Assembly: GCF_049801095.1 (NCBI RefSeq)
Contig: NZ_JBNAGH010000004.1
Span: 62,001 to 126,000, forward strand
Direction of reading: 5' to 3'
DNA: 64,000 bases
Origin: Dinoroseobacter sp049801095
GTDB taxonomy: Bacteria; Pseudomonadota; Alphaproteobacteria; Rhodobacterales; Rhodobacteraceae
Shown piece by piece: positions 16,542-25,428 of the stretch. Each line of letters opens with the position of its first letter. Position 1 is the stretch's first letter. Both the position numbers and the translations under genes were made by a program. The notes beneath the pieces are model-generated. The model searched no databases. It saw nothing but the letters and a program-made list of their open reading frames with translations, and was not told the DNA's origin.

Positions 16542-18634
16542 TACTCTGCTCCGCCCCCGATCATCATCCAGGTGATCAGGATCGTGATGCCCAGCACCAT
16601 GGCGAAGGCATAGTGGAAGAGGTAGCCCGACTGCGCCCGGCCCGCGAGCCGCGTGATGAAGGGAATGATCCCCATGGCCAGCCCGTTGATCCCGCCATCG
16701 ATGGTCGCGCCGTCCCCTTTGGTCCAAAGGAAGCGACCGATGGCCTTGGCGGGTTTCACGAAGACCGCGTCATAGATCTCGTCGAAGTACCACTTGTTGT
16801 AGATGAAGTTGTAGACCGGCCAGAGCGTCTCCGCGAAAGTCTTGGGCAGGCTCGGCTTGTGGATATAGAAGAGGAAGCTCAGCCCGAGACCGATCAGCAT
16901 GGCCACGAAGGGGCTCAGCTTGACCCATTTCGGAACCTCATGGGCGTCCGCCATGACTGTGTTGTCCGGCGCCATGTAGAGCGCGCCCTCACCCGGCTGC
17001 CCGGCAAAGACATAGTGATGTTCGCCGTGGCCGTGATCCTCGGCATGATCGTCGCCGTGGCTGTCCCCATGGCCCTCTTCGCTCTGCTCTTCGGCGTAAG
17101 GCACACCATAGAACTTGCCGACCTGATCCGTGTGGCCAAAGAAGCTGCCGTACCAGATCGCCCCGGCAAAGACCGACCCAAGGGCCAGAACACCCAGCGG
17201 GATGAGCATGACCTTGGGGCTCTCATGGGCGTGCTCATGGGTGTGCTTGTCCCCGCGCGGCTTGCCGTAGAAGGTCATGAAGATCAGGCGCCAGCTGTAG
17301 AAGCTCGTCATGAGGGCGGCGATCACCAGCATCCAGAAGGCGTACATATGCGCCGGGTTGGTGCCGGCAAAGGCGCTCTCGATCACCGCGTCCTTGGAGG
17401 CAAAGCCCGCGAAACCGATCCAGCCCGTGAGCGGGATCCCGACACCGGTGATGGCCAGCGTACCGATCATCATGGCGCCAAAGGTATAGGGGATCTTCTT
17501 CCGCAGCCCGCCATAGTTCCGCATGTCCTGCTCATGGTGCATGGCATGGATCACCGAGCCTGCACCGAGGAAGAGCATCGCCTTGAAGAACGCGTGGGTG
17601 AAGAGGTGGAACATGGCCACCGAATAAGCGCCCACACCGGCCGCGACGAACATGTAGCCCAGCTGCGAGCAGGTCGAATAGGCGATCACACGCTTGATGT
17701 CGTTCTGCACCAGACCCACGGTCGCCGCGAAGAAGGCGGTGGTGGCCCCGATAAAGGTGACAAAGGTCATCGCGTCCGGCGCGAATTCCATGACCGGCGA
17801 CATGCGGCAGACGAGGAAGACGCCCGCGGTCACCATGGTCGCCGCGTGGATCAGGGCCGAAACAGGCGTCGGGCCTTCCATGGCGTCCGGCAGCCAGGTG
17901 TGCAGGAAGAGCTGCGCCGATTTTCCCATCGCCCCGACGAAGAGAAGGAAGGCCAGCAGGTTCGCCGCGTTCCACTCGGTCCAGAGGAAGTGGAGTTGTG
18001 TTTCCGCCAGTTCCGGAGCCGCCGCGAAGATATCCGAGAAGGCAACGCTGTCGGTCAGGTAGAACAGCCCGAAAATGCCCAGGGCAAAGCCGAAATCCCC
18101 CACCCGGTTGACGATGAAGGCCTTCATGGCCGCTGCCCCGGCAGAGGGCTTGCGCCAGTAGAACCCGATCAGAAGGTAAGAGGCGACGCCCACGCCTTCC
18201 CAGCCGAAGAACATCTGCACCAGATTGTCGGAGGTCACGAGCATCAGCATCGCGAAGGTGAAGAAGCTGAGATACGCGAAGAATCGCGGCTTGTAGGTCT
18301 CTCCCTCGCGCCATTGCGGGTCGTGATCCATGTAGCCGAAGGAATAGAGATGCACGAGCGCCGAGACCGTGTTCACCACGATCAGCATGATCGCCGTCAG
18401 CCGGTCGAGGCGGATGGCCCAATCGGCGGCGAGCGACCCACTTTCGATCCAGCGCAGAACCTGGATCTGCTCGGTCGTGCCGTCAAAGGTGAAGAACACC
18501 ACCCAGCTCAGCAGGGCCGAGAGGAAGACAAAGCCGGTGGAGACGATCATCGCGGGCTTCTCGCCCACGAATTTCCACCCGAAGCCACAAACCAGCGCGC
18601 CGATCAGAGGGGCAAAGAGGATAATCGTTTCCAT
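16541..18634 (-). CDS. nuoL: NADH-quinone oxidoreductase subunit L
   Basis: The 697-residue distal antiporter-like subunit of complex I. It has FGWEGVGVASYLLIGFYW, WLPDAMEGPTPVSALIHAAT and KRVIAYSTCSQLGYMF, and the long C-terminal lateral helix region. Around residues 520-545 a His/Glu/Asp-rich loop (EEGHGDSHGDDHAEDHGHG) lies between membrane segments; such loops occur in related NuoL proteins and could bind metal. It starts four bases after nuoK. Confidence 0.96.
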   Translation of the reverse strand: METIILFAPLIGALVCGFGWKFVGEKPAMIVSTGFVFLSALLSWVVFFTFDGTTEQIQVLRWIESGSLAADWAIRLDRLTAIMLIVVNTVSALVHLYSFGYMDHDPQWREGETYKPRFFAYLSFFTFAMLMLVTSDNLVQMFFGWEGVGVASYLLIGFYWRKPSAGAAAMKAFIVNRVGDFGFALGIFGLFYLTDSVAFSDIFAAAPELAETQLHFLWTEWNAANLLAFLLFVGAMGKSAQLFLHTWLPDAMEGPTPVSALIHAATMVTAGVFLVCRMSPVMEFAPDAMTFVTFIGATTAFFAATVGLVQNDIKRVIAYSTCSQLGYMFVAAGVGAYSVAMFHLFTHAFFKAMLFLGAGSVIHAMHHEQDMRNYGGLRKKIPYTFGAMMIGTLAITGVGIPLTGWIGFAGFASKDAVIESAFAGTNPAHMYAFWMLVIAALMTSFYSWRLIFMTFYGKPRGDKHTHEHAHESPKVMLIPLGVLALGSVFAGAIWYGSFFGHTDQVGKFYGVPYAEEQSEEGHGDSHGDDHAEDHGHGEHHYVFAGQPGEGALYMAPDNTVMADAHEVPKWVKLSPFVAMLIGLGLSFLFYIHKPSLPKTFAETLWPVYNFIYNKWYFDEIYDAVFVKPAKAIGRFLWTKGDGATIDGGINGLAMGIIPFITRLAGRAQSGYLFHYAFAMVLGITILITWMMIGGGAE

Positions 18635-18638
18635 GTGC

Positions 18639-18944
18639 TCAGCCCTTCATGTTCGAGACGTCTTCGACCGCGATCGTTCCGCGGTTGCGGAAGAAGCAGA
18701 CGAGAATGGCGAGGCCGATGGCCGCCTCCGCCGCCGCAACGGTCAGCACGAAGAGCGTAAAGACCTGCCCGACCAGATCCCCGAGAAAGGCCGAGAAGGC
18801 CACGAGGTTGATGTTCACCGCCAGCAGCATCAGTTCGATCGACATCAGGATGACGATGACGTTCTTGCGGTTCAGGAAAATCCCGAAAATGCCAATGACG
18901 AACAGCGCTGCGGCCACCGTCAGGTAATGCTCAAGTCCGATCAT
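18639..18944 (-). CDS. nuoK: NADH-quinone oxidoreductase subunit K
   Basis: A 101-residue, three-helix membrane subunit of complex I. It has MSIELMLLAVNINLVAF with the conserved intramembrane Glu, and a second Glu in LTVAAAEAAIGLAILV. The start at 18944 (MIGLEHYL) gives the standard length and follows GGGAGAGACAGT; a longer open frame to 19016 is not conserved sequence. It lies 82 bases downstream of a small exported-protein gene that separates it from nuoJ. Confidence 0.95.
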   Translation of the reverse strand: MIGLEHYLTVAAALFVIGIFGIFLNRKNVIVILMSIELMLLAVNINLVAFSAFLGDLVGQVFTLFVLTVAAAEAAIGLAILVCFFRNRGTIAVEDVSNMKG

Positions 18945-19026
18945 ACTGTCTCTCCCGTCCCGCGAGCATCCGGTGCTCCGGTCCGATGGGGCACGCGGCG
19001 CGCCCATTGCATCCAAAATCTCTCAC

Positions 19027-19503
19027 TCATTGCAGAGCCTCCGAAAACGGCGCCCAACCGGACCGGGCCTGCGGATAGGCCGCTGCGCAGGCGCAGGGCT
19101 CGTCACTCAGCATCTCGATCCGGGTATCTCGTCCGGTATGGCGCAGCGCGCCTTCGAGCCGGTCCAGATCAAAGAAGATCGGATCGCGGCCCGCATGGGT
19201 GTCGAGCACGCGGGTCACCGCTGGGGTCCGATCAAAGGGAGCTCGTTCGCTGATGCGTTCCTCGGCAGCGCGGGTCACCAGCGCCCGACCGGTCTCACAC
19301 TCCGCCACCACGTAATCCGAGAAGGTCCCTTCCTGGGACCACCAGACCCGGTAGAGCACACGGCCATCGCCAAGGTCGCGATGACCATCCTCGCCCCCAT
19401 GGGAGATATGCGTCGTCCGGGTGCACGCAGCCAGATCCAGGGCATTCGCCATGGGCACGCTGGCTCCGAACAGGGCCATGGCGGCCCCGGCCTGGCGCAG
19501 CAT
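19027..19503 (-). CDS. Hypothetical exported protein embedded between nuoJ and nuoK
   Basis: A product of about 158 residues with a Sec-type signal (LRQAGAAMALFGASVPMANA, cleaved before LDLAAC). The mature part has three Cys: one in LAACTR near its start and two in EPCACAAAYP near its end. It also has RVLYRVWWSQEGTFSDYVV and several Asp/Arg-rich turns. AAGGA six bases before the ATG at 19503 supports this start; an ATG at 19521 is possible. I do not recognise the family. Its place inside the nuo run, in the same direction, suggests co-expression with complex I. Confidence 0.7.
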   Translation of the reverse strand: MLRQAGAAMALFGASVPMANALDLAACTRTTHISHGGEDGHRDLGDGRVLYRVWWSQEGTFSDYVVAECETGRALVTRAAEERISERAPFDRTPAVTRVLDTHAGRDPIFFDLDRLEGALRHTGRDTRIEMLSDEPCACAAAYPQARSGWAPFSEALQ

Positions 19504-19617
19504 CTGGTGTCCTTCGACCATTCTGTCCCTCGGTCGTTGCTCTCTGGGCCGGTTCGGCCCCGTTCGTCTCGCGCGCCGCCCCGGTTGGCCGGGATCAGCG
19601 CAGGTCCATCGGGCGGG

Positions 19618-20232
19618 TTAGAGCCCCTGCCCCGGCTTCACATCCTTGAGCTCCATGGCCGTGGCCGGATCGCGATGCATCTGGGCGATCACGTTCTGGC
19701 GCTTCACGTCCACGCGGTGGCGCAGAGTCAGCACGATCGCCCCCACCATGGCCACCAGCAGGATCAGCCCCGCTGCCTGGAAGAGCAGGATATAATCGTC
19801 ATAGATCAGCTGCCCGAGCGCGGCGGTGTTCTGCACCTCGTTCAGGTCCGGCGCCACGGCGCCCCGCTGGGCCAGCGCCTCGGGCGAGAAGGTCCAGTTC
19901 CCGAAGACCATCACCAGCTGCATCAGCAGGATGATCCCGATCAGGGCCGCCATGGGGATGTAATTAGCCATCTCGGCCTTCAGCTCGGCGAAATCCACAT
20001 CGAGCATCATCACCACAAAGAGGAAGAGCACCGCGACCGCGCCCACATAGACGATGATCAGGAGCATCGCGACGAACTCGGCCCCGAGCAGCACGAAGAG
20101 GCCCGCCGAAGACAGGAAGGCCAGGATCAGCCAGAGGACCGAATGCACCGGGTTGCGCGCGAGCGTCACGAAGAGCCCCGCCGTCACCACGGTCAGCGCA
20201 AAGAGATAGAAGGTGATATCCGCGACGGTCAT
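19618..20232 (-). CDS. nuoJ: NADH-quinone oxidoreductase subunit J
   Basis: A 204-residue membrane subunit of complex I with five hydrophobic segments: ITFYLFALTVVTAGLFVTLA, HSVLWLILAFLSSAGLFVLL, and the conserved glycine-rich third helix VYVGAVAVLFLFVVMMLDVD. The C-terminal 40 residues are soluble. The ATG overlaps the stop of the upstream carboxymuconolactone-decarboxylase-like gene (ATGA). Confidence 0.95.
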   Translation of the reverse strand: MTVADITFYLFALTVVTAGLFVTLARNPVHSVLWLILAFLSSAGLFVLLGAEFVAMLLIIVYVGAVAVLFLFVVMMLDVDFAELKAEMANYIPMAALIGIILLMQLVMVFGNWTFSPEALAQRGAVAPDLNEVQNTAALGQLIYDDYILLFQAAGLILLVAMVGAIVLTLRHRVDVKRQNVIAQMHRDPATAMELKDVKPGQGL

Positions 20233-20639
20233 TCCTGATCCTCCTCGCTGGTCTCATCCAGCACCTCGGTGGCGAGTTCCATCGCCTTGGTCATGGCTGG
20301 GATGCCGCTGAACATGGCCATCTGGCCAATGGTTTCGGCGATCTCCTGCTTGGTCGCGCCGGCCTCGACCGCGTGGCGCACGGTCATGCGGATCTGTGCC
20401 TCGGCCTGGGCGCCATGGACGGTCAGCCCGCCCAGGGTCAGCAGAAGCCGGGTCTTGCTGTCGAGCCCGCCGGGATTGAAGGTCTGCCCCATCATGGCTT
20501 CCATGACTTCGGCAGGCACGGTCGGCCAGAGCTTCTCGAACCCGCGGGGCGTAAAGCTCTCCAGAGCCGGGTTCATCGCCTTGGCCCAGGCCTGGGACTG
20601 CTCCATCAGGGCAGCGAAGGGGTTCGGCGTATCGGTCAT
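20229..20639 (-). CDS. Carboxymuconolactone decarboxylase family protein
   Basis: A 136-residue protein of the CMD/AhpD-like helical family: LDSKTRLLLTLGGLTVHGAQ, HAVEAGATKQEIAETIGQMA and a C-terminal helix. The CxxC pair used by AhpD-type peroxidase reductases is absent, so a thiol redox role is unlikely. It overlaps nuoI upstream and nuoJ downstream by four bases each (ATGA), so it is fully integrated into the nuo operon. Role in complex I biology unknown. Confidence 0.85.
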   Translation of the reverse strand: MTDTPNPFAALMEQSQAWAKAMNPALESFTPRGFEKLWPTVPAEVMEAMMGQTFNPGGLDSKTRLLLTLGGLTVHGAQAEAQIRMTVRHAVEAGATKQEIAETIGQMAMFSGIPAMTKAMELATEVLDETSEEDQE

Positions 20640-21130
20640 CGGTAGGGCGCGTCCATCTCGAGGTTGCGGGCGATCTCGGCCTCCCAGCGCGCGCCGTTCT
20701 CCAGAAGCTTCTCCTTGTCGTAGAAGAGCTCCTCGCGGGTCTCGGTCGCGAACTCGAAATTCGGGCCTTCGACAATGGCATCCACCGGGCAGGCTTCCTG
20801 GCAGAAGCCGCAATAGATGCATTTCGTCATGTCGATGTCGTAGCGGGTCGTGCGGCGCGAACCGTCATCGCGCGGCTCGGCATCGATGGTGATCGCCTGG
20901 GCCGGGCAGATCGCCTCGCAAAGCTTGCAGGCGATGCAGCGCTCTTCCCCGTTCGGGTAGCGGCGCAACGCGTGCTCGCCGCGGAAGCGCGGGCTGAGCG
21001 GGCCTTTCTCATGGGGGTAGGCGATCGTCGCCTTGGGTTTGAAGAAGTACTTAAACCCGAGCTTGAAGCCCGCGAAAATGTCCATCAGCAGGAAGTACTT
21101 GGCCGCGCGGGTGTAGTCCATCTGCGCCAT
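20636..21130 (-). CDS. nuoI: NADH-quinone oxidoreductase subunit I
   Basis: A 164-residue ferredoxin-like subunit carrying clusters N6a and N6b between the NADH arm and the quinone site. Two full 4Fe-4S motifs are visible: CIACKLCEAICPAQAI and CIYCGFCQEACPVDAI. Length and the N-terminal amphipathic helix (YFLLMDIFAGFKLGFKYFF) are standard for alphaproteobacteria. It follows nuoH by two bases. Confidence 0.97.
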   Translation of the reverse strand: MAQMDYTRAAKYFLLMDIFAGFKLGFKYFFKPKATIAYPHEKGPLSPRFRGEHALRRYPNGEERCIACKLCEAICPAQAITIDAEPRDDGSRRTTRYDIDMTKCIYCGFCQEACPVDAIVEGPNFEFATETREELFYDKEKLLENGARWEAEIARNLEMDAPYR

Positions 21131-21132
21131 GG

Positions 21133-22170
21133 TCAGCCTCCGATTGCCCAGCGGGCATAGGCCCCGCCGAAGAGTTCAAACTGCGCCGCGAAGGCCACGA
21201 ACACGACCCATGCGAGGGAGAAAGGCAGGAACACCTTCCAGCCCAGCCGCATGAGCTGGTCGTAGCGGTAACGCGGGACGATGGCCTTCACCATCGCGAA
21301 GAGGAAGAAGAAGATCGCCATCTTGCCCACCATCCAGATCGGACCGTCCGGCAGGAACGGGATCGGGGAAAGCCAGCCGCCGAAGAACAGCAGGGTCATC
21401 AGGGCGCACATCAGGAAGATCGCGATGTATTCGCCCGCCATGAAGAGCAGGAACGGCGTCGAGGAATATTCCACCTGATAGCCCGCCACGAGCTCGGACT
21501 CCGCTTCTGGCAGGTCGAAGGGCGGGCGGTTCGTCTCGGCCAGCGCCGAGATGAAGAAGAGGAACACCATGGGCAGATGCGGCAGCCAGTACCAGCTGAA
21601 GAAGCCGAAGGACCCGTCCTGCGCCGCGACGATGTCGCCAAAATTGAGCGAGCCCGTGGAGAGGATCACCCCGATGATGATCAGGCCGATCGACACCTCG
21701 TAGGAGATCATCTGCGCCGCCGAGCGCAGGGAGCCGAGGAACGGGTATTTCGAGTTCGACGCCCAACCGCCCATGATCACGCCGTAAACCTCCAGCGAGG
21801 AGACAGCGAAGACATAGAGGATGGCCACATTGATATCCGCCAGCACCCAACCGTCGTTGAACGGGATCACCGCCCAGGCGATCATCGCCAGCACGAAGGA
21901 GGTCATCGGCGCCAGCATGAAGACCGGCTTGTCGGCGCCCGCGGGCACCACCACTTCCTTGACCACGTATTTCAGCGCGTCGGCCACCGTCTGCAGCAGG
22001 CCAAAGGCGCCGACCACGTTCGGGCCCCGGCGCATCTGAACCGCGGCCCAGATCTTGCGGTCGCCATAGACGAGAAAGAGCAGCGAGACCATCACGAAGC
22101 CCAGCACCGCAAGGCATTGCGCAATGATGAGCACGGCAATGCCCGGTCCAGTGGAAAAGAAATCAGCCAT
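21133..22170 (-). CDS. nuoH: NADH-quinone oxidoreductase subunit H
   Basis: A 345-residue, eight-helix membrane subunit forming much of the quinone chamber. Landmarks: DRKIWAAVQMRRGPNVVG, SLRSAAQMISYEVSIGL, ETNRPPFDLPEAESELVAGY and PRYRYDQLMRLGWKVFLP. The gene starts after an unusually long 274-base gap behind nuoG, the largest gap between consecutive genes in this operon. Confidence 0.97.
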   Translation of the reverse strand: MADFFSTGPGIAVLIIAQCLAVLGFVMVSLLFLVYGDRKIWAAVQMRRGPNVVGAFGLLQTVADALKYVVKEVVVPAGADKPVFMLAPMTSFVLAMIAWAVIPFNDGWVLADINVAILYVFAVSSLEVYGVIMGGWASNSKYPFLGSLRSAAQMISYEVSIGLIIIGVILSTGSLNFGDIVAAQDGSFGFFSWYWLPHLPMVFLFFISALAETNRPPFDLPEAESELVAGYQVEYSSTPFLLFMAGEYIAIFLMCALMTLLFFGGWLSPIPFLPDGPIWMVGKMAIFFFLFAMVKAIVPRYRYDQLMRLGWKVFLPFSLAWVVFVAFAAQFELFGGAYARWAIGG

Positions 22171-22444
22171 GTTTCCTCACATCGCCCCTTTTCGGGTCGG
22201 ACAGGGTTCGGGGCCCCGCCTGATCCCCTTTATTGCGTCGGATCTCGTCGGTCAGGCCGGCCAAAATCCCTCGTTGCGGTGCAGCGTCAATATACGGGTG
22301 TAAACCGTATCCCGCCTGCCTTGACCATCCCTCAGACCCGGGTTGTGCGGACTTGTCGCGCACTTTTCGGTCGAGATGGTTTGCCCTGTGATCACAAAGG
22401 ATCCCGCGGGCTTGCGTGGCCGGGCCCGGGCCCGGCCAACGCCC
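22171..22444. other. 274-bp nuoG-nuoH gap with nested palindromes
   Basis: No convincing gene: the only minus-strand frame (66 codons, GTG start at 22363) lacks a ribosome site and familiar composition. The gap contains a perfect 22-bp palindrome at 22417-22438 (TGGCCGGGCCC and its complement), a 10-bp palindrome TGTGATCACA at 22387-22396, and a 6-bp dyad ATACGG/CCGTAT with a 7-base loop at 22292-22310. Everywhere else in this operon genes overlap or are close, so this gap is probably regulatory (attenuation, processing site or internal promoter). Confidence 0.5.
22417..22438. repeat. Perfect 22-bp GC palindrome just after nuoG
   Basis: The two halves, TGGCCGGGCCC and GGGCCCGGCCA, are exact complements. 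The palindrome begins seven bases beyond the nuoG stop on the transcribed strand. As RNA it would form a very stable hairpin; no U tract follows, so a partial terminator or an RNA-stability element is more likely than a full stop. Confidence 0.55.
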
Positions 22445-24463
22445 TTATTCTGCGGCCATCGGGGCCTCGGCGCGGGCCTTGGCCATGGCCGTCAACTCGC
22501 CCATCAGAGCGCTGGCGCGCGCGATCGGGTTCGTCAGATAGAAGTCGCGGATTGCGTTGCGGAAATCGGCCTTGCCGAGCGTGCCCGTGGGCAGCGCCTC
22601 CCAGGTGTTCTCCGGCACGTCGTCGATCTGCGCCAGATGCGGCACCTCGGCCACCAGCGCCTTGCGGAGTTGCGCGAGACTGTCGAAGGGAAGGGTCGCG
22701 CCCATCTCTGCCGACAGAGCCCGCAGGATCGCCCAGTTCTCCTTCGCCTCACCCGGCGCGAAATTCGCACGCAAGGCCAGCTGCGGGCGGCCTTCGGTGT
22801 TCACGAAGAGCCCCTGCTCCTCGGTATAGGCCGCGCCCGGCAGGATGAGATCCGCGCGATGCGCTCCGCGATCCCCATGGCTACCTTGGTAGATCACGAA
22901 GGCCCCCGGTGCGATCTCGACCTCATCGGCGCCGAGATTGTAGATCACTTCGGCCTCGGACACGGCCTCCATGCCACGCTCATTGGTGCAGCCCGCATCC
23001 AGCGCGCCAACCCGGCCCGCCGCTGTGTGCAGCACGAGAAGCTTAGAGTTCGACGCTTCGGCAAAGGCCATGGCATGGCCGAGTACGGCCGCGCCATCGG
23101 CCTCGTTCAGAGCGCCCTGCCCGACGATGACGATGGTGTTCTTCTCGCGGGTCTCGCCGGAAGCGCCCTTTTTGACGGCCTCGGCCAACGCGCCGCGATC
23201 CGTGCCCATGTGGACATAATCATATGTCAGATCAACGGCTTCACCGATCAGACCCACATCGGCCCCTGCGGCCCAGGCCTTGCGGATTCGGGCGTTCAGC
23301 ACCGGCGCTTCGACCCGCGGGTTGGTGCCGACGAGAAGGATCATGTCCGCCGTGTCGATCGCTTCTACCGTCGCGGTCCCGACATAACCCGACCGGTTGC
23401 CCGCGGGCAGCTTGGCCCCGTCGGTCCGGCATTCCATGACGCCACCCTGCCCCTCGACAAGTTGCTTGAGCGCGTAAGCCGCCTCGACCGAGGCCAGATC
23501 ACCCACGAGCCCGGCAAGCTTCTTGCCCTTCATGGCCGCCGCCGCCGCGGACAGAGCTTCGGGCCAGCTCGCCCGGCGCAGCTTGCCGTTCTCACGGATA
23601 TAGGGCGTGTCGAGACGCTGACGGCGCAGCCCGTCCCAGATGAAGCGCGTCTTGTCGGAGATCCACTCTTCATTCACGCCATCATGGTTGCGCGGCATGA
23701 TCCGCATCACTTCGCGGCCCTTGGTGTCCACGCGGATGTTCGAGCCGAGCGCGTCCATCACGTCGATGGTCTCGGTCTTGGTCAGCTCCCACGGGCGCGC
23801 CGTGAAGGCATAGGGCTTCGAGGTCAGCGCGCCCACCGGGCACAAGTCGATGATATTGCCCTGCAAATTGCTGTCGAGCGTCTGGTTGAGATAGCTCGTG
23901 ATCTCCGCATCCTCGCCGCGACCGGTCTGGCCCATCTGGGTGATACCGGCCACTTCGGTCGTGAAACGCACACAGCGCGTGCAAGAGATGCAGCGTGTCA
24001 TCGCCGTGCCCACGAGCGGGCCGAGATCCAGATCATCCACCGCGCGCTTGGCCTCGCGGAAACGGCTGAAATCCACGCCATAGGCCATGGCTTGATCCTG
24101 CAGGTCGCATTCGCCACCCTGATCACAAATCGGGCAATCGAGCGGGTGGTTGATGAGCAGGAACTCCATCACCCCTTCGCGCGCCTTCTTGACCATGGGC
24201 GAGTTCGTCTTGACCACCGGCGGCTGGCCTTCGGGCCCTGGACGCAGATCCTTGACCTGCATCGCGCAGGAGGCCGCAGGCTTGGGCGGGCCGCCCACAA
24301 CTTCGACCAGACACATCCGGCAATTGCCTGCGATGGTCAGCCGCTCGTGATAGCAAAAGCGCGGGATCTCGATCCCCGCCTCTTCACAGGCCTGGATCAG
24401 GGTCATCGCCCCATCCACTTCCACTTCGATCCCGTCGATCACGATCTTGCGCAGGTCAGACAT
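22445..24463 (-). CDS. nuoG: NADH-quinone oxidoreductase subunit G
   Basis: The 672-residue largest peripheral subunit of complex I. The N-terminal 2Fe-2S ferredoxin domain has PRFCYHERLTIAGNCRMCLVE. Then come the His-Cys cluster region HPLDCPICDQGGECDLQDQA and the 4Fe-4S site CISCTRCVRFTTEVAGI. The remainder is a molybdopterin-oxidoreductase-like domain that has lost its cofactor in this family. A DUF3291 gene lies immediately upstream (three-base gap). The 274-base gap follows. Confidence 0.97.
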   Translation of the reverse strand: MSDLRKIVIDGIEVEVDGAMTLIQACEEAGIEIPRFCYHERLTIAGNCRMCLVEVVGGPPKPAASCAMQVKDLRPGPEGQPPVVKTNSPMVKKAREGVMEFLLINHPLDCPICDQGGECDLQDQAMAYGVDFSRFREAKRAVDDLDLGPLVGTAMTRCISCTRCVRFTTEVAGITQMGQTGRGEDAEITSYLNQTLDSNLQGNIIDLCPVGALTSKPYAFTARPWELTKTETIDVMDALGSNIRVDTKGREVMRIMPRNHDGVNEEWISDKTRFIWDGLRRQRLDTPYIRENGKLRRASWPEALSAAAAAMKGKKLAGLVGDLASVEAAYALKQLVEGQGGVMECRTDGAKLPAGNRSGYVGTATVEAIDTADMILLVGTNPRVEAPVLNARIRKAWAAGADVGLIGEAVDLTYDYVHMGTDRGALAEAVKKGASGETREKNTIVIVGQGALNEADGAAVLGHAMAFAEASNSKLLVLHTAAGRVGALDAGCTNERGMEAVSEAEVIYNLGADEVEIAPGAFVIYQGSHGDRGAHRADLILPGAAYTEEQGLFVNTEGRPQLALRANFAPGEAKENWAILRALSAEMGATLPFDSLAQLRKALVAEVPHLAQIDDVPENTWEALPTGTLGKADFRNAIRDFYLTNPIARASALMGELTAMAKARAEAPMAAE

Positions 24464-24466
24464 GGG

Positions 24467-24970
24467 TTACTCCGCCGCTACGGGCGCGCAAGCGTGGGTC
24501 TGCCACATGCGCGCCTCTTTGAGGTAAGACCAGCCAAAGGCCTGGTCGCTGTCTCCGTGGGTTTTGAGATGGTCGAGCCGCTCCAGAGCCTCGTCCAGGC
24601 TCGGGCGATGACCTTCCGGCACCCACCACATTGCGAAATGCATCTCGCCGAGGGTTTCGAACCACTCGGTGCGCTTTTCGTAAAACTGCTTGTGGATCGT
24701 GCCCCAAACGAAGCGTTCGAGGCTTTCCACATCCTCCCAGACGGTCAGGTTCGGGACAAAGCGCGGGTCGCCGCCGATCTTGGCTTCCGTATTGCCCGTG
24801 CCCGGCGCGCCCGAGCCCTCCATCATCCACACAAAGCCCGGCATCCGTTTGCCCAGCCCATTGACCCGGTCGAGATTGGCCATGAACTCGGCCACGCGCG
24901 GATCATCCGTGTCGGTCTTCAGCCGACCAACATTGACCTGCGCCAGGTGATATCCCGCAGGCCCGGTCAT
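24467..24970 (-). CDS. DUF3291 domain-containing protein in nuo operon
   Basis: A 167-residue soluble protein matching DUF3291 in length and pattern: YHLAQVNVGRLK at the start, the NPNLTVWED-like FVPNLTVWEDVESLERFVWG in the middle and MHFAMWWVPEGHRPSLDEA later. The family has a dimeric alpha/beta-barrel-like look related to monooxygenase/EthD folds, with no proven activity. Its ATG overlaps the stop of the upstream DUF5333 gene, and nuoG follows after three bases, so expression is coupled to complex I. Confidence 0.8.
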   Translation of the reverse strand: MTGPAGYHLAQVNVGRLKTDTDDPRVAEFMANLDRVNGLGKRMPGFVWMMEGSGAPGTGNTEAKIGGDPRFVPNLTVWEDVESLERFVWGTIHKQFYEKRTEWFETLGEMHFAMWWVPEGHRPSLDEALERLDHLKTHGDSDQAFGWSYLKEARMWQTHACAPVAAE

Positions 24971-25428
24971 GATGCGGCCCTGTCATCGATGAGGAGCGCG
25001 CCAAGTGCGGTACCTTGCGCGATCTGGCGGCGCCCCATGCTGCAGGACTGGTTCCGGGAGGTCATGCCCATGCCCCGGTACTTTTGCTGGACCCGTTCGA
25101 CGACCCGGGCATCAATTGCCTCGTTCACGTCCTCCGGAAGATCCTCGAGCACATCACTGGGGAACCCGTCCTGTTCCAGCTGCTCGTAGGTTTCGAAATA
25201 CTTTGAGACATCGACCGGGGCGTTGAAGGACAGGGTGCTGCACTGCTCTGCCATGAACTGAGCCATGCTCCGGGCCGCAAAGGCATCGATGGCATAGTCG
25301 GGAAGCGCTTGGGCGATCTCTTCGGTCGGGACCGTCTGCGGCACGCCCAAAGCCTGCCCGAGCTCGGAATTGTCACATGCGGCGAGCGCCAGCACGGCGC
25401 AGACCCCAAGGAGCGGAGCACGGATCAT
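24967..25428 (-). CDS. DUF5333-type lipoprotein, paralog 3 of 3
   Basis: A 153-residue predicted lipoprotein: signal peptide with lipobox LALAAC (Cys18), then a helical domain with Cys63 and Cys129. It shares with the two preceding genes a Cys pair about 65 residues apart and the ending C-x13-G-x-L (CSMGRRQIAQGTALGALLI here). This fits DUF5333, a family I know from Rhodobacterales; function unknown. It has the central insert EQDGFPSDVLEDLP, close to EDGFDTDEP of its neighbour. Start and stop both overlap adjacent genes by four bases. Confidence 0.75.
   Translation of the reverse strand: MIRAPLLGVCAVLALAACDNSELGQALGVPQTVPTEEIAQALPDYAIDAFAARSMAQFMAEQCSTLSFNAPVDVSKYFETYEQLEQDGFPSDVLEDLPEDVNEAIDARVVERVQQKYRGMGMTSRNQSCSMGRRQIAQGTALGALLIDDRAAS

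Noticed and set aside
14997..16613. A 538-codon plus-strand open frame over nuoM
   Set aside because: Same reason: antisense shadow of nuoM with no domain and no start context.
16613..18760. A 715-codon plus-strand open frame over nuoL
   Set aside because: Antisense shadow of nuoL with His/Arg/Glu-rich nonsense composition; nuoL is unmistakable on the other strand.
22163..22363. 66-codon minus-strand frame in the nuoG-nuoH gap
   Set aside because: GTG start without a ribosome site, and overlaps the nuoH start; the dyads here suggest regulatory rather than coding sequence.
22387..22396. TGTGATCACA as a CRP site
   Set aside because: CRP/FNR-family sites need a 4-6 base spacer between half-sites; here the halves abut, so it is only listed as a palindrome.
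22343..25189. A 948-codon plus-strand open frame across nuoG and neighbours
   Set aside because: It lies antisense to nuoG, DUF3291 and a DUF5333 gene, has Arg/His-rich, low-complexity translation, no ribosome site and no recognisable domain; GC-rich codon bias of the real genes keeps the opposite frame open.
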